NCBI GenBank assembly: GCA_002812745.2
Contig: NCSJ02000104.1
Span: 62,001 to 126,000 of the forward strand
Length of the DNA stretch: 64,000 nt
Direction: 5' to 3'
Origin: Scytalidium lignicola
Taxonomy: Eukaryota > Ascomycota > Leotiomycetes
In this document: piece by piece, positions 1 to 10,841 of the stretch
Numbering within the stretch: the first letter of the stretch is position 1
Layout: the number at the start of each line of letters is the position of its first letter
Program-made: the position numbers and the translations under genes
The notes under the pieces: model-generated
The model's input: the letters and a program-made list of their open reading frames with translations, nothing else
Databases searched by the model: none
Told to the model about the DNA's origin: nothing

Positions 1-961
1 AAGTGTTGGCCAAGTGGTTCCAGCACACTGGAAAGCGAGACAAAATCTTCCTTGCGTCAAAATTTGGAATCATCATGGGAGAGAATCTCGAGTTGAAGGG
101 GTTTGACAGCTCCGCTGAGTACTGCAAGAAGGCCTGCGACGAGAGTCTCAAGCGGCTTGGCGTCGATTGCATTGACCTATGTAAGTCCGCGATATGAACT
201 TCTTGAAATATGATATTGGTAGATTTATCGTTGATCGTTGATACTAAACCAATCAGTCTATGTCCATCATATCAACCCGGAAACGCCTATCGAGGAAACG
301 ATGCGAGCAATGGCGGATCTGAAAGCGTAAGCTCACCGGCTTTTCTTTTTTTACAACGTCATAATATCTAACGCATCTCAGAGAAGGCAAGATCAAACAT
401 ATTGGATTGTGCGCGCTAAGCTCGAGCACCCTCCGTCGTGCTTGCAAAATTGCACCCGTCGCTGCGGTGCAGGTTGAGTACTCGGCTTTCGTGCTTGACA
501 TCGAAGGGGAGCGCGGCACCAACCTTCTTCAGGCTTGCCGAGAGCTTGGGGTTGCTGTCGTCTGCTTCGGGCCCATTGGTCGAGGCCTGCTCACAGGCAC
601 AGTGACAGGCAGCGAGTCGATTTCTGGGACAGGGGATATCCGCACCAAATGGGTTCCTCGTTTCCAAGAAGACAACCTAAAGAAGAATCTCAAGGTCGTC
701 AATCAGTTCAAGGCTCTGGCGGATAAGAAGGGGTGTACTTCGGCCCAACTGGCTCTTGCATGGGTTCTCAAGCAGGGAGATGACATCTTCCCAATTCCCG
801 GAACCAAGAAGATCAAGTATCTAGAGGCTAACTGGGCAGCGCTTGATGTACATCTCAGTGACGCCGAAGAAGCCGAGGTTCGAAAAATGGTTGCGGGCTC
901 GGAGCTAGCCGGCTTTGAAACCCATCCCTCTGCGTACGTAAATACAAAGGAATTAGCTTGA
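1..961 (+). CDS. Aldo/keto reductase, 3' part (5' end outside window)
   Basis: NADPH-dependent aldo/keto reductase of the AKR13-like group, missing its N-terminus because the window starts inside it. Three exons are supported: 1-180, 257-326 and 382-961, with GTAAGT/CAG and GTAAGC/CAG borders that keep one frame. Visible landmarks are the catalytic lysine context LASKFG, the family histidine in YVHHINP (exon 2), the GLCALSS strand, the FGPIGRGLLTG loop, and the cofactor-binding IPGTKK segment near the C-terminus. The catalytic Asp and Tyr of the family tetrad lie upstream of the window. The protein ends normally at a TGA. Family members reduce aldehydes and ketones; the substrate cannot be told from sequence. 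Confidence 0.9.
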
Positions 962-1824
962 GCAGACCATAGTTATATTAAAAACTTTTACTTAGACTAG
1001 CCAAACGGTCTAGTCTCGTCCAGAATAAACTGTAAGCCACAGTGTCGCTTAAATTGGACCAGACGAAACAGTATCCCTTCGTCTGGTGGAAATGGCTCAC
1101 TTCACGTAATCAAGACTACAGCGAAATTGTGGTGGAACTCTGCCGAGACGCTAATTACAAGATGCATGAATTGATATATACTTTGCTATATCACCCAGTA
1201 TTTTGATTTATTTTACCAATCTGAACCTTCTCGAAATCGCATGGTCTTAAAATTTTAGGTAAAGGGTAAGAATTTTCCTTTTGTTCCAAATTAACAATAA
1301 TATCACTATGATGGGAGTTAAGTTCTTACAATCTCTCTCATTGGTGGGATGCAAACTCTTTTATCTAGAAGCATATACAGTGTATTGACCTCGGATTTGA
1401 ATGATTAAACCAACATTGACACCCGGAAGTATTCCCAGTTCGTGAGCTTTCTTTAGAACTGTGCCTTTTTTTTTGTCTCACNTTTTTTACCCCTCTTTCT
1501 TATTTCTCAACTCCTTTCTGTTAATTTCCTTTCTCTTAAGACTGTTCCCATGATTCTTTATTCTCACCTATCTCTTTTCCGGTTTTGGTGGATTTTAAAG
1601 TAAGGAATGAAGGTAACGTTAAGTTGAGTTCTCATAAGCCTTAGCAAGGTTCTATATGTCTTATATTAAAAATTACATCTATTTAGACTTACTGAATTAT
1701 GTATTTCAATCAATTATTCTCCAAATTCTATACCTGCTATCTCGGTGAAAGCCATCCCATTGGCGATAGTATTCACCCTCACTTAAGCGACTTTTAGTGG
1801 GACTCGAAGTACACAAGTACATAA
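962..1824. other. Intergenic, no gene seen
   Basis: About 860 bases between the reductase stop and the transposon terminal repeat. The stretch is moderately AT-rich with homopolymer runs and one N at 1482 beside a T run. I see no coding frame with family features, RNA gene or clear repeat here. Confidence 0.6.
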
Positions 1825-3098
1825 CGAGCCGGGATCCAAAAGTCTGTGCGCACAGGCTTCACTACCATCAAATGCATCAAAGTTAGGTATTAAAGCAGCT
1901 TCTAATTAGGAGTTGACCACCTATGGCGCTTTATTAAGACAGTAACCCAATGTTCCTGATTTAAAATCAACTTATTTATCCAATCCTGTGGTATTGCCTC
2001 CTATTCCTCCTTAACCACGGCCTCCATCTCTATTACAGTCGCCGGCTGGTGTAATCGTCTGTGTATTGCTTGTTTAATCCTCCTCCAGCACTTCTCAATT
2101 AAGTTCATGTCAAGAGAGCTCCTAAGGTAAGGCATTAATATAATGTCATGTTTTGTACAAAAGCGTTGACAACAATTAGTAGAAGATTTGTGGCCATAAG
2201 CTGGGTTCTTATCCTCTATAAATAAAAGCTCTATACAAGGACAAAGAAGGCAAGTAATAACAACAAAGGCTTCTAGAATCAGCTGGATGTATGGTTTTAG
2301 GACTTGAGATAAGTAGTCTACTTGTTTAAGGGCTGTCCTTTTGCTTGTTCTATGGACAAAAATCAAGGGGCTTTTATAATCATATCTAATTGCTCTTTAA
2401 GTACTAATTAACATTGTATGACCACAGTAAAACTGGTGCTGAATACAGTTCAAGCAATATCTCTTGTAAGAATTATGTATAACCTTCTCCTTTACTGATT
2501 TACCCCTAATTTGGAAAGTAACTTCGTCTGACCAAAGTACTCTTAACTACTCTATTATCCAGAATATGTGTGTTATTGCCTAGAGAAATTATATTGTAAC
2601 TTGTTTAAGAGTCAAAAAAGGCTTTTGACATGCAACATAACAGTGATATCCTCTTATATTCAACTGGCGTTTGAGTATTTTAATAGAGTACTTAAGCCTA
2701 AGCTCCTTATGTAGCTTAGAATACTGTATAATGCGATTCTCTCACGACTCTGCACAATATAAGATGATCTCGTCGACTTTAACATTCGATAAAAGGAGAG
2801 AGTAGCCCTGTCGATTAGGACGTTGTTGTTCAGGGGCAGGGTAGCCTAAAATCTTCCTAATTGTCGTGTTACCAAGCTTATATCGTACCATTAACATGCA
2901 AACAAGGACCTTTCCAAACCAGTGCAATTGGCGTATTGCCTCCTTGTGTTTTGTTGCGATTTCATAGCCTTTTTGATGCTTAAAATCAAGAGGTGGAGGG
3001 GTAAAAAGAGCCATAACAGGAGTGGTTTACTCAGGAGGTGGTTCAAAAATTAGGGGTGCGAAAGAGCCTGTGCGCACAGACTTTTGGATCCCGGCTCG
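1825..3098 (-). mobile_element. Decayed Tc1/mariner-like DNA transposon with 34-bp terminal inverted repeats
   Basis: A 1.27-kb element bounded by matching inverted repeats at 1825-1858 and 3065-3098 (outer bases CGAGCCGGGATCCAAAAG, inner end CAGGCT). The flanking dinucleotide is TA on the right and AA on the left, consistent with one mutation of a TA target duplication. Inside, on the minus strand, are the N-terminal helix-turn-helix part of a transposase (3014-2742) and its C-terminal catalytic part (2366-2001), separated by stops. The catalytic part keeps a DDE-type FIED strand and a degraded SLDMNLIE motif, where the family usually has SPDxNPIE. The changes are mostly C-to-T, as RIP would leave. 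Confidence 0.88.
2001..3014 (-). pseudogene. Tc1-like transposase pseudogene
   Basis: Broken transposase inside the inverted-repeat element. The first fragment (3014-2742, about 90 residues) contains the start, the KHKEAIRQLHWFGK helix and the RQGYSLLLSNVKVDE region typical of fungal Tc1-like transposase N-termini. The last fragment (2366-2001, about 121 residues) contains the DDE region with QVDYLSQVL, LFIEDKNPAYGHKS and IEKCWRRIKQAIHRR. The roughly 375 bases between them carry stops in all useful frames. It cannot encode an active enzyme. Confidence 0.85.
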
Positions 3099-4444
3099 TA
3101 AGGTAATAAGCAAGATACCTTGTAAGCAGTAAAATGTTAAATTGCTCTTTTTGTTAAAGATGTCTATTAGAACGTTAAAATTTGAAGTTGGAATTATGCC
3201 AATCATATATAGCATTAGTTCAAGCATGAGTAAAAGAAACACAAATAACTTCCGTTGATCTTATATTTATTTGGCATGTCTTTATTATTTTCCGAAATGA
3301 ATATTATCTAATCATTTTTTATATCTTGGTTTCCTTTAATACAAAATTCTCTCTTTTATCATGGCAAACGCACAAACAGTGTTATTAGATAATGTCTCAA
3401 AGGTTTTTCTCAAAGATTATCTCCCACCTTTTTACGAATCCGTCTCCATTCCGGATTTGCTTTAACGTCCACAGATTGATTTCACAGCGTGCAAAGTAGT
3501 GTTGCCTCAGCTTCTTGCTCAGGGGGTGGTCTTATGTCAAACCAAGAACAGTACTATATCTCCCAAAACCCGCTGTCCTAACACCTATGACTTTGTCTTA
3601 TTCAACTTTCCGAACTTTAAACTCGTCATCCTCCCAGTAGAGATAAGCAGAGTAATATTCTGGTTAGGACAAAAGCTTTAACGGTTGTTCACGTAAAATA
3701 ATGTAGTCAAAATTAACTTTAGCATCGTGGACATTGAGAGTAAGTTTCGTCTCTGGAAAGTAATAATCGCTCTTTCCAAGCGATTTATATTTCTGAAAGG
3801 AGTTGAAGAAAAGTTCTATAAGTAAATTGTCCGGGTGAAGTTTAGTATTACGCTTACCATTGCCGTCATATCCGACAATAAGGGTTAGATAACTTGTGCT
3901 TATTTATAGTGGCTTATCGAAGGTCCATGAAATTTCCTGAAATTATAAGTGAGGCTATATGATGACTTATCCTATACATTTTCAGCTTGCTTGGCAAGTG
4001 TAAAATTACTTGTAAATGTTGTAATAAATACATCTGGATAAGATTTCCCTTATGAACAAGTACTTACTATTATCTGAGTACTGCGGCCTGCCATGACGAG
4101 TTTAGCGACCCTCTGCATCGGGAAGACTGTCAGAAGCAGCGACAATAAAGCAAGCTACTAAAGTCAACACAAAATACGTTATATCAATAAGTACCTTTAA
4201 TAGCATTACAGTAGTGTTGGTAGTATGGCAATTGTCAGATATTGGCTAATATTGCATTCTTACAAGAGTGATACTTATTATATAGATATACAGATATACC
4301 TGATATTGCTTTGGTCCAACGACTCTTAATACAGATCCTTGGCCAGAAAACTCCAGAGAACTTCATAACTTTTGGTCCTCCTTCTTTGTTTTTCTCTCCA
4401 GTTTCTGTCTTTTACTTGCTTGTGGCATAGAATACCAGTAATCC
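3099..4444. other. Intergenic with one dispersed repeat copy
   Basis: About 1.35 kb between the Tc1-like element and the HET gene. It is AT-rich, with only short open frames that resemble no family I know. A copy of a roughly 160-base repeat, shared in inverted orientation with 39.4-39.55 kb, lies at about 3910-4071. The rest shows nothing I can name. Confidence 0.6.
3910..4071 (+). repeat. Dispersed repeat, copy A (inverted partner near 39.4 kb)
   Basis: About 160 bases match the reverse complement of 39393-39553 at roughly 85 percent by eye, including the shared stretches ACTTATCCTATACATTTTCA and GCTTGCTTGGCAA. Most differences are transitions, as expected if both copies of a repeat were mutated by RIP. 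No coding capacity or terminal repeats are evident, so it could be a solo LTR, a MITE or part of a larger dead element. Confidence 0.75.
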
Positions 4445-6361
4445 TTATCGTCTCCCTGCTCCTTGATTTCTTCCCTCTTGGCTTCCCCTAATTTTCTTTT
4501 TTTTACTGTTCTCTACTGTGCTATCTTCCATTATGTCCTCTATCGAAATATCAAAATCATTATAGATGATCATACTTCTGTCTTTCGCTTGCTCGTCTTT
4601 GCTATTTTTACTAGTCCGTATCAAATTATTCAATTTAGCTTTATAAGTTCTCTCATTCCAACCCACTTCTCCGTTCTCCCTCTCCTCCCATTCAATTATT
4701 TCTCCAATAGATTCTTCAAAAGAGTCGATATAAGTTGCCTCACTTGGAGGCTCAAGTAGTCCGATGTTGACGAACAAGCCTGTGGCATTTGCGCTCGTAG
4801 GCTCGAACAAGTGTTCGGAACTTTGCACCACTATAACAAACTCCCATAGCTTGCCATCCCAGTGAAAGCGCACTTTTGAGGTATTTTTGGTGGTGTCCTC
4901 CGTCGTCAGTTTCATTGCTGCACCTCTCCAGAACGTCTCTATATCACTCCGGAAATCTCCATGGAATAGTTTACACCAGCTTGTACTGCATCGTCCATTG
5001 TAACCCAAGAACGCTGTAAGGGATACCCCTTCTTGTAAGGATTTCAGTGAAACAGAAATATGCCAGCTAAAATTTGTGAAACTAGAGCCTGCTTGGTCAT
5101 AATTTGGGGCGCTTATAATTCTCGCAGATTCGTCCCACTGCTCTGGGGGAAATACTTCTTGAATATTAAAGCCTATCTGCTCTAGTTCAGCTAGCCTAAA
5201 TTTTATATCTTTGCCAGTTGCCTGGAATACAATCTGTTCAGGAATTTCTTGCTTGATATAAATTGTCCTCATTTTAACTCCTACGTCGAATTTCCGATTA
5301 TCGACCTCTCGATATGGGAGACCATCGGTGATTCGAGCGTATTGATCGTCGGTTTTATGCAGTTTTCGGAGCGGAAGCTTTAACACCGCTTGGGACTGGT
5401 TAATGTCGTAGCATTTAAGGACCAGTCGATAGTCTGATCCAATTTGGTGTAGTGGACCAGTAATTTTCATACCTGTATTGGTCATTGAATACGGCTCACC
5501 AGCTGGGTATGACACTTCAACGACATAGTTACGTGAAAACCGAAACTCATGCGGTGAAGGGGCAAGTAAACCGCACATTTTGAATTCCTGTGAATTTTCG
5601 GCTTGTATTGGTACCCCTGCATCCCAACAGAATATAGTCTGGTCGTCCGAATCTTTGATAATTTCATGCTGCAGCCTGAGGAATGCTTTCGTTCCCTCAC
5701 CATACAGGAGGGGCATGTTAACATTAAACATTCCTATTAGCGAATATGCAATGTCTTCAGGACGAGTTGTGACTCTTTCGCTCGCCCAGGACATTTTTTG
5801 AGCAACGCTGTACCGCTTCATCCAACGGAGGTCGCCCGTTAACGCACTGTCATGAATGGTGGTGACTTCTTTGATAATGCTCTTCCACTGCTGCCGATCG
5901 CCAATAAATTTCCAGTTCTTATCATAAAAAAGTAGCTTTCGTGGTGCCAACAACTCCTGAAGTGTCCATCCTCTTGTGAACCACCTGCTCTTTCGAAAAT
6001 GGAGCTCCAATTCCACATCACCAAAATCGCTCGTAACATCTGAGAGATAGACAACGCATTCTCCAGCTTCTGCATACCAGCGGAACATTGAATTTATAGC
6101 TTCCGAAGTCTCAGCGCTACTTTTCTTATCTATACAGCAAGTGTCAATCCAAATATGCTCGTAGCCGTGACTAGCTGCTTCATTGCAAGCTCCTATGATT
6201 TTTCCATATTCCGATTTTTTGTGCTGCTCGTGATTCATCATATCCTCATAGGTGACTTCATAATCTGGCTCAGAATTCCAGGTGTGAGAAAGGATCGCAT
6301 AGTCCTTTCTCGATTTTCTATCAAGAAGGTAAGTCTTGGTGTGTAAGAAATTCATTGCCAT
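4445..6361 (-). CDS. HET-domain (heterokaryon incompatibility) protein, intact
   Basis: A single exon encodes 638 residues. The N-terminal 230 residues carry the HET signature blocks: YAILSHTW near residue 22, GYEHIWIDTCCIDK near 66-80, SRWFTRGWTLQELLAP near 126, then RPEDIAYSLIGMFNVNMPLLYGEG near 205. HET domains trigger programmed cell death when partner alleles differ during hyphal fusion or microbe recognition. The remaining 400 residues match no domain I recognise and end in a lysine-rich, charged tail. The start is the only upstream ATG giving the usual short lead before the first HET block. The frame is intact although the gene lies 1.35 kb from a RIP-decayed transposon. Confidence 0.93.
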   Translation of the reverse strand: MAMNFLHTKTYLLDRKSRKDYAILSHTWNSEPDYEVTYEDMMNHEQHKKSEYGKIIGACNEAASHGYEHIWIDTCCIDKKSSAETSEAINSMFRWYAEAGECVVYLSDVTSDFGDVELELHFRKSRWFTRGWTLQELLAPRKLLFYDKNWKFIGDRQQWKSIIKEVTTIHDSALTGDLRWMKRYSVAQKMSWASERVTTRPEDIAYSLIGMFNVNMPLLYGEGTKAFLRLQHEIIKDSDDQTIFCWDAGVPIQAENSQEFKMCGLLAPSPHEFRFSRNYVVEVSYPAGEPYSMTNTGMKITGPLHQIGSDYRLVLKCYDINQSQAVLKLPLRKLHKTDDQYARITDGLPYREVDNRKFDVGVKMRTIYIKQEIPEQIVFQATGKDIKFRLAELEQIGFNIQEVFPPEQWDESARIISAPNYDQAGSSFTNFSWHISVSLKSLQEGVSLTAFLGYNGRCSTSWCKLFHGDFRSDIETFWRGAAMKLTTEDTTKNTSKVRFHWDGKLWEFVIVVQSSEHLFEPTSANATGLFVNIGLLEPPSEATYIDSFEESIGEIIEWEERENGEVGWNERTYKAKLNNLIRTSKNSKDEQAKDRSMIIYNDFDISIEDIMEDSTVENSKKKKIRGSQEGRNQGAGRR

Positions 6362-6950
6362 GCTGGCTCAAGGCTAGCCGATAATCCGATGACTTGGAAA
6401 CTAGTCAGTCCGTTCTCTCTTCTTTCAACCCAAGATCATATGAGAATTCTCTCAAATAATATAAGTCCAGGAAAATGAGAGTCACATGTAACTACTTTGA
6501 GCAGACGGAAAGTTACACACAGGCCGCAGCCTTAAGTCCTCTTCTTACAGAAAGTTAGATGAGATTCGCAGTCTGTTCTCCCAAAGTTCTGAGCGATAGT
6601 ATGCAAGCTTGAGGATTTCTGGGTTGCAAGAAGAATGGCAATCCCTATTAGAGTACAGATAAGATTCTTGACCTAACAATCAAATGTATTGTAATATAAG
6701 GCTCTGAGAAAAGTGATTGTTTCAGACCCAGAGATTTACTGGCAAAGAAGAGCCTCTTTATTTACGGAGCTAATCCCGATTCAGTAAATTATATAAGCAC
6801 GATTCTTAACCTGGTCGCACACTGTTCCTGCAACGAAAAACATATATTTAAAGTTGAGCAGGAGCCAGAGTGCAATCAATTTCATCGAAACGGTATCTAT
6901 CTCAGATTGAAGCATACGTGTCACAAGGTACAAATAAAGAATAAATGCCA
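6362..6950. other. Intergenic between HET gene and P450 3' end
   Basis: This holds the HET promoter (minus strand, right side of the gene) and the P450 terminator. Only short overlapping frames are present. No RNA gene or repeat was noticed. Confidence 0.55.
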
Positions 6951-8640
6951 TCACTCTGGCGTCAGACGTAGCTTGCACCCGTGCATCGATATCAACGTGC
7001 TTGAAAACTTCTCCTGCCATGTGGTATCATCTCCTGGTACAATGTCTTTGAAAGTCTGCAGGAGTCGAACAGCATTGTATCCTATTATCGTGGTTGCAAA
7101 CTGCTGGCCGATGCATATGCGGGGTCCACCACTGAAGGGAATATATTCCCATCTATATTGTCGAGAAGTCAGTAGGTTGTGAGAGACAGGCAACAAGAGA
7201 TCCTCAAAGAGTTTAACCATCCACCCATGAGCATAGAAACTTACGTAGGTTTGATTGACGCCCATCTCTCTGGTTTAAATTCTAGAGCATCCTCGCCGTA
7301 GAGATCTTTCCGAGCCTGCATCCCCGCGATAAAATACCGCACTACCGTGCCAGCTTTGACAAAGACTGGAGATTGTCCATCAGGTCCTCCACCTCGAGGA
7401 AGAACTGTATCAATACTTGCTACCCGACTGACTGCAGGTGCAACAGGGTACAGACGTGCGGCTATTTCATTCAGCATCCGAATATCACTAGATGGCCTAA
7501 ATTCTACTTACTCTCATTGATAGTGTATCTCAAATATCTGAGACTCTTGAGTTGGTCGATAGTAGGAGGTTTCTTTCCGAGGTCTGCGATTTCATTACGA
7601 AGCTTCTCGATGATATCGGGTCGCCGGGCAAGATGATACCACATGAGTGTCATGAAGTTCGCGGTCGTATCTCGGCCAGCCACAAAGATACTAAGTAGTT
7701 CCGTCGCGATCCTCTTCTCATCATGTTGAGTCTTGGCAAGTTCGTACAAGAAGACATATTTTTCTCCTTCTGCTGGGCCTTTTTCACCATTCGGATGTGC
7801 CTCACGATGGGCCAAGGCATGCGAAACGTAACCATCCAGGACGCTTTTGATGGTTTTGACGGCCTCATCCATTCTAGCATCGGGGATGAGACCGGCCCAA
7901 GCACCTAGACGCAACTGTAGGGACATCTTGGTCCTTGCATAATCGAAGGCATCGGCGAATTTTCGAGACGCAGCAGTTCCACCAATTGCCAAACTGTTAG
8001 TACTCTCGCCCAGAAAGATCTCGGAGGAAATGTCCATAGAAAGGAGAGGAAATAGATCCGACAAGTCTACCGGCTGGCCATCCATGGGTAACCGGGCAAT
8101 GAAGTTGGCAAAGTGAGTCTCGTGGATTAGAAGGTCTCCGGTCAGCTTGCGGGCGAAATTAGGTCGAAGCAATGCTCGCGAGTGCTCCCACTCCTCGCCG
8201 TCAGAGTTGAAGATACCAATACCAAAGTATCTTGAAAATAACGCTTTCCGAAGCGGAGTCAGCTGGTAGTCTTTGAAACTTGTTGCCAGGATAGTCTTGA
8301 CGTTCTCCGGTTCTATAGTTGCAATAGACCACTTGCCCAGTTCATTGGCCTGGTACGTGTAGACGCCGCCGGCAATCTCAGTGAAGCGTTGGTTCATGTC
8401 ATCTAGCATGCGGTGTGCCCTGATCGCCTTGATGGTCCTGATCACGAGGTCGATACCAAAAATGGGATCCCAATGGCGGTAAGAGGGAAGAGGTTTACAA
8501 CCATGCTGGTATGCAAACCTGGACTGATGGATGGAGTTCCGGATATACACGAACGTTGCGTACGACGAGTACGCCAGGACTATCAAAATAAAGACACTAA
8601 AAGACACATGGTCCGCCACAAACTCAAATAGATGTGCCAT
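6951..8640 (-). CDS. Cytochrome P450, CYP52-like (alkane/fatty-acid hydroxylase group)
   Basis: Three exons, 8640-7512, 7461-7245 and 7152-6951, join in frame to a 515-residue microsomal P450. An N-terminal hydrophobic anchor (about residues 8-32) precedes the catalytic domain. The I-helix motif AGRDTT lies near residue 320. The ExxR motif is split by intron 1 (Glu376 to Arg379, followed by LYPVAP). The FKPERW motif and the heme loop FSGGPRICIG with Cys462 follow. The phrases DTVLPRGGG and WEYIPFSGGPRICIGQQ are typical of CYP52 and its relatives, which oxidise alkanes or fatty acids at the terminal carbon. All key residues are present. A short (TTCTTG)n run lies just upstream of the start codon. 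The exact substrate is unknown. Confidence 0.92.
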
Positions 8641-9012
8641 CGTTCTTGTTCTTGTTCTTGTTTTTTTATCCCTTTGGGATCTAAAGCTCCTTAGAGAGTC
8701 TCTGATAACGTGTTGAACGCTGGCTTCAATTACCAGCCATCTTCCCAGCTCCTGATGCTGCTGACGTGATACTTACGAGCCCTGGTACGCCATTCAGTAC
8801 AGTAATAGTCGGTTACAGTTCAACGCGGGTAGAAAATTGTTCAACGCGGCTAGAACGCGTGCTGTTCGGGTAAACCTCGGAGGGGGTACGGAGCGACTTT
8901 TGGTCAGACGGCTTTTAGGGGTGTCCACCGCTTGATGCAAATGATGTGCTATTTGTACCCAGCGCAGAACGGATTTCCAGGTCTTTATATTTGCCCGATA
9001 TCAGCGTACGAC
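8641..9012. promoter_or_regulatory. Promoter region of the CYP52-like P450
   Basis: About 370 bases upstream of the minus-strand P450 start and downstream of the 9-10.8 kb gene. A short tandem run of TTCTTG followed by a T-tract touches the start codon, giving a pyrimidine/purine-asymmetric leader. No specific binding site can be assigned. Confidence 0.4.
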
Positions 9013-10841
9013 TCATCCCGTCACCAGCCTTTGTCGTCTTTTCCCAATCCTAAACCTAATTCTGACCAAAGGGCCTGGTATAGGATGCGAAAAGGTTCTC
9101 AGCGTTCGCCATCGGGCCGGCTGAGACGGTACAAGAATTTCGAACCTCCAAATGGGTTTCAGGCTCTGATGATACATCTCCAGGCGGGCCACCCAGAACG
9201 TAACGAGGTTAGACTCAAGTTTAAAATATGGTTGCAGTGCACGTGATGTCTCGCGTTCTTCAGACAAAAATATGACAGTAGAATCCGCCACCACAGCTGC
9301 TGCAAGGACTTGCCAGTCAGGCTTGCCTCTGGCATCAATGACTGCAGCACCGTTTTTGATAACGAAACCGCATTCAAGCCGTTGAAGAGACTTTAGAGAC
9401 ATATGAACGACATTGCAAGAGATTTTGAGAGGAGTCTCGGTGACAGAGCCTAGAGCAGGTCGAATAAGCAGGTTGGTGAGGATGACCCTGGGGTCTAGGA
9501 TCATCATTAAATCCCCTCGGTGCCAAGCGCAGAGTACCATGCCAGGCGAGCCTGTGGACGTCGGGTAGAGTTCTCTGAAGAACAGAAGAGGATCAAAGTC
9601 TACTTTACTTTGATCTTCATATTTTGGTATGGGGCCGTTGGCATCAATTGGTAATTTTGGTCTTTTGTATGGAGGATTGCCGGCCATGATGAATCCACTA
9701 TTGAGCTCCCGTGGGAGCATTGGTGAGGATCCTTCGTACCAAGATAGTATCCCTCACTTATGCCTTTCACAGCGATCGTCTTTGGATCTAGGATGACATT
9801 TGAGACAAAGATAATTTGCGGACATATTATTCCTAAGATAGGACTACGTTCTATGCTATCAAGCCGATTTGCTGGCTGTGGGAGCTCAAGAGCGCCAGAA
9901 GTGATGCCGCCCCAGACGTGAGAGGCATGAATGATGATTTGAGTAAGATTGATCCATTTTTCAACCCACTTCTCAGCAAGTCCAAGTGCTTGCTGACAGT
10001 CAATGGTCCATGCGTAAGCCATCATCCGAGTTCTACGGTTACCAATGAAGCTCTGTAGGAAGCCAACAAAAAGTGCGACAATTATCATGTCGAGAGAAGC
10101 TTTGAATTGAACTGGATCAAAGTCGCTGTAGTCCGAGGATCTTAAGACTCTATGTAGGACGCAAGCAGCTTTGCGTGCAAGCTCATGCCGTCGATCCCCT
10201 CGTGGAATTATGTAATATTGATCGGCCAGTCTTGCCAAACTTGATGGAAGCTGTCCATCAGATTTCAGATATTAATCTGTGAGCGCGAATGAGAGTTTCT
10301 GGTCGAAGCCAAGATTATCAAAGCCCTTTGTTGAGCGCCAGTTGGCTTGCTGTCCCATCGCCACAGCTTCTTTCCATAGTGCTAAGCCCACTTCTGTTGA
10401 ATGGCTACAGCTGAAGGTGCGAGAGACATGACTTGAAATCTCCATCATTCCTCCGAATACTGGAATTTGAGGCAATGCCCGGTCATTCGCCGCGAGGGTT
10501 GGGAGGGTTTTGAGGATTGTGGATGGAGGTTGGCTGAGCCAAAGACGTATAACCCTGGGAGGTTCACGTTCGTATCTAGCTGGACGATCATCTGGTACAA
10601 TGACGCCTGCATGGTCATTCTTTACCCATTCGACGACAACGTTGGCTCCATTAGCTGCGGCGGCAAGTCCGATCATGGCAGCTCCTGCCGAGAGAGTATG
10701 CAGAATGTCTTTGGACTGGTCAACACCTGTTTCGTAAGACTTGAACAGATAATAGAGGACTTTCTGATGTTCCTTTTTGACATAGCCCAGGGTCGAATGC
10801 GTGAACTCAGTACTTCTAGTTACACTAACAAGCTTGGTCAT
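9013..10841 (-). pseudogene. Unrecognised gene interrupted by an in-frame stop (possible pseudogene)
   Basis: Reading from 10841 leftward there are 189 open codons, then a single TAA at 10274-10272. The same frame continues open for more than 200 further codons to about 9750. A shift of frame near 9700-9750 (an intron or an indel) leads into a third open stretch ending at 9013. Restoring one base (CAA instead of TAA) would join the first two stretches, so this is a nonsense change of the C-to-T type. No domain is recognised: the first part has an alanine/glycine-rich segment (SAGAAMIGLAAAANGANVVV) and the second a hydrophobic helix near IIVALFVGFLQSFIG. The function is unknown and the exon structure is uncertain. 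Confidence 0.55.

Noticed and set aside
253..667. Minus-strand open frames over the aldo/keto reductase
   Set aside because: They lie opposite exons of a well-supported reductase gene and have no family features.
3499..3681. 60-codon plus-strand frame in the repeat-bearing spacer
   Set aside because: No start context, domain or splice support; it lies in degraded repeat DNA.
5839..6075. Frames inside the HET gene on other strands
   Set aside because: The HET frame is long and conserved; these are shadows.
8932..9246. 104-codon plus-strand frame opposite the 9-10.8 kb gene
   Set aside because: It overlaps the open minus-strand frame and lacks recognisable features.
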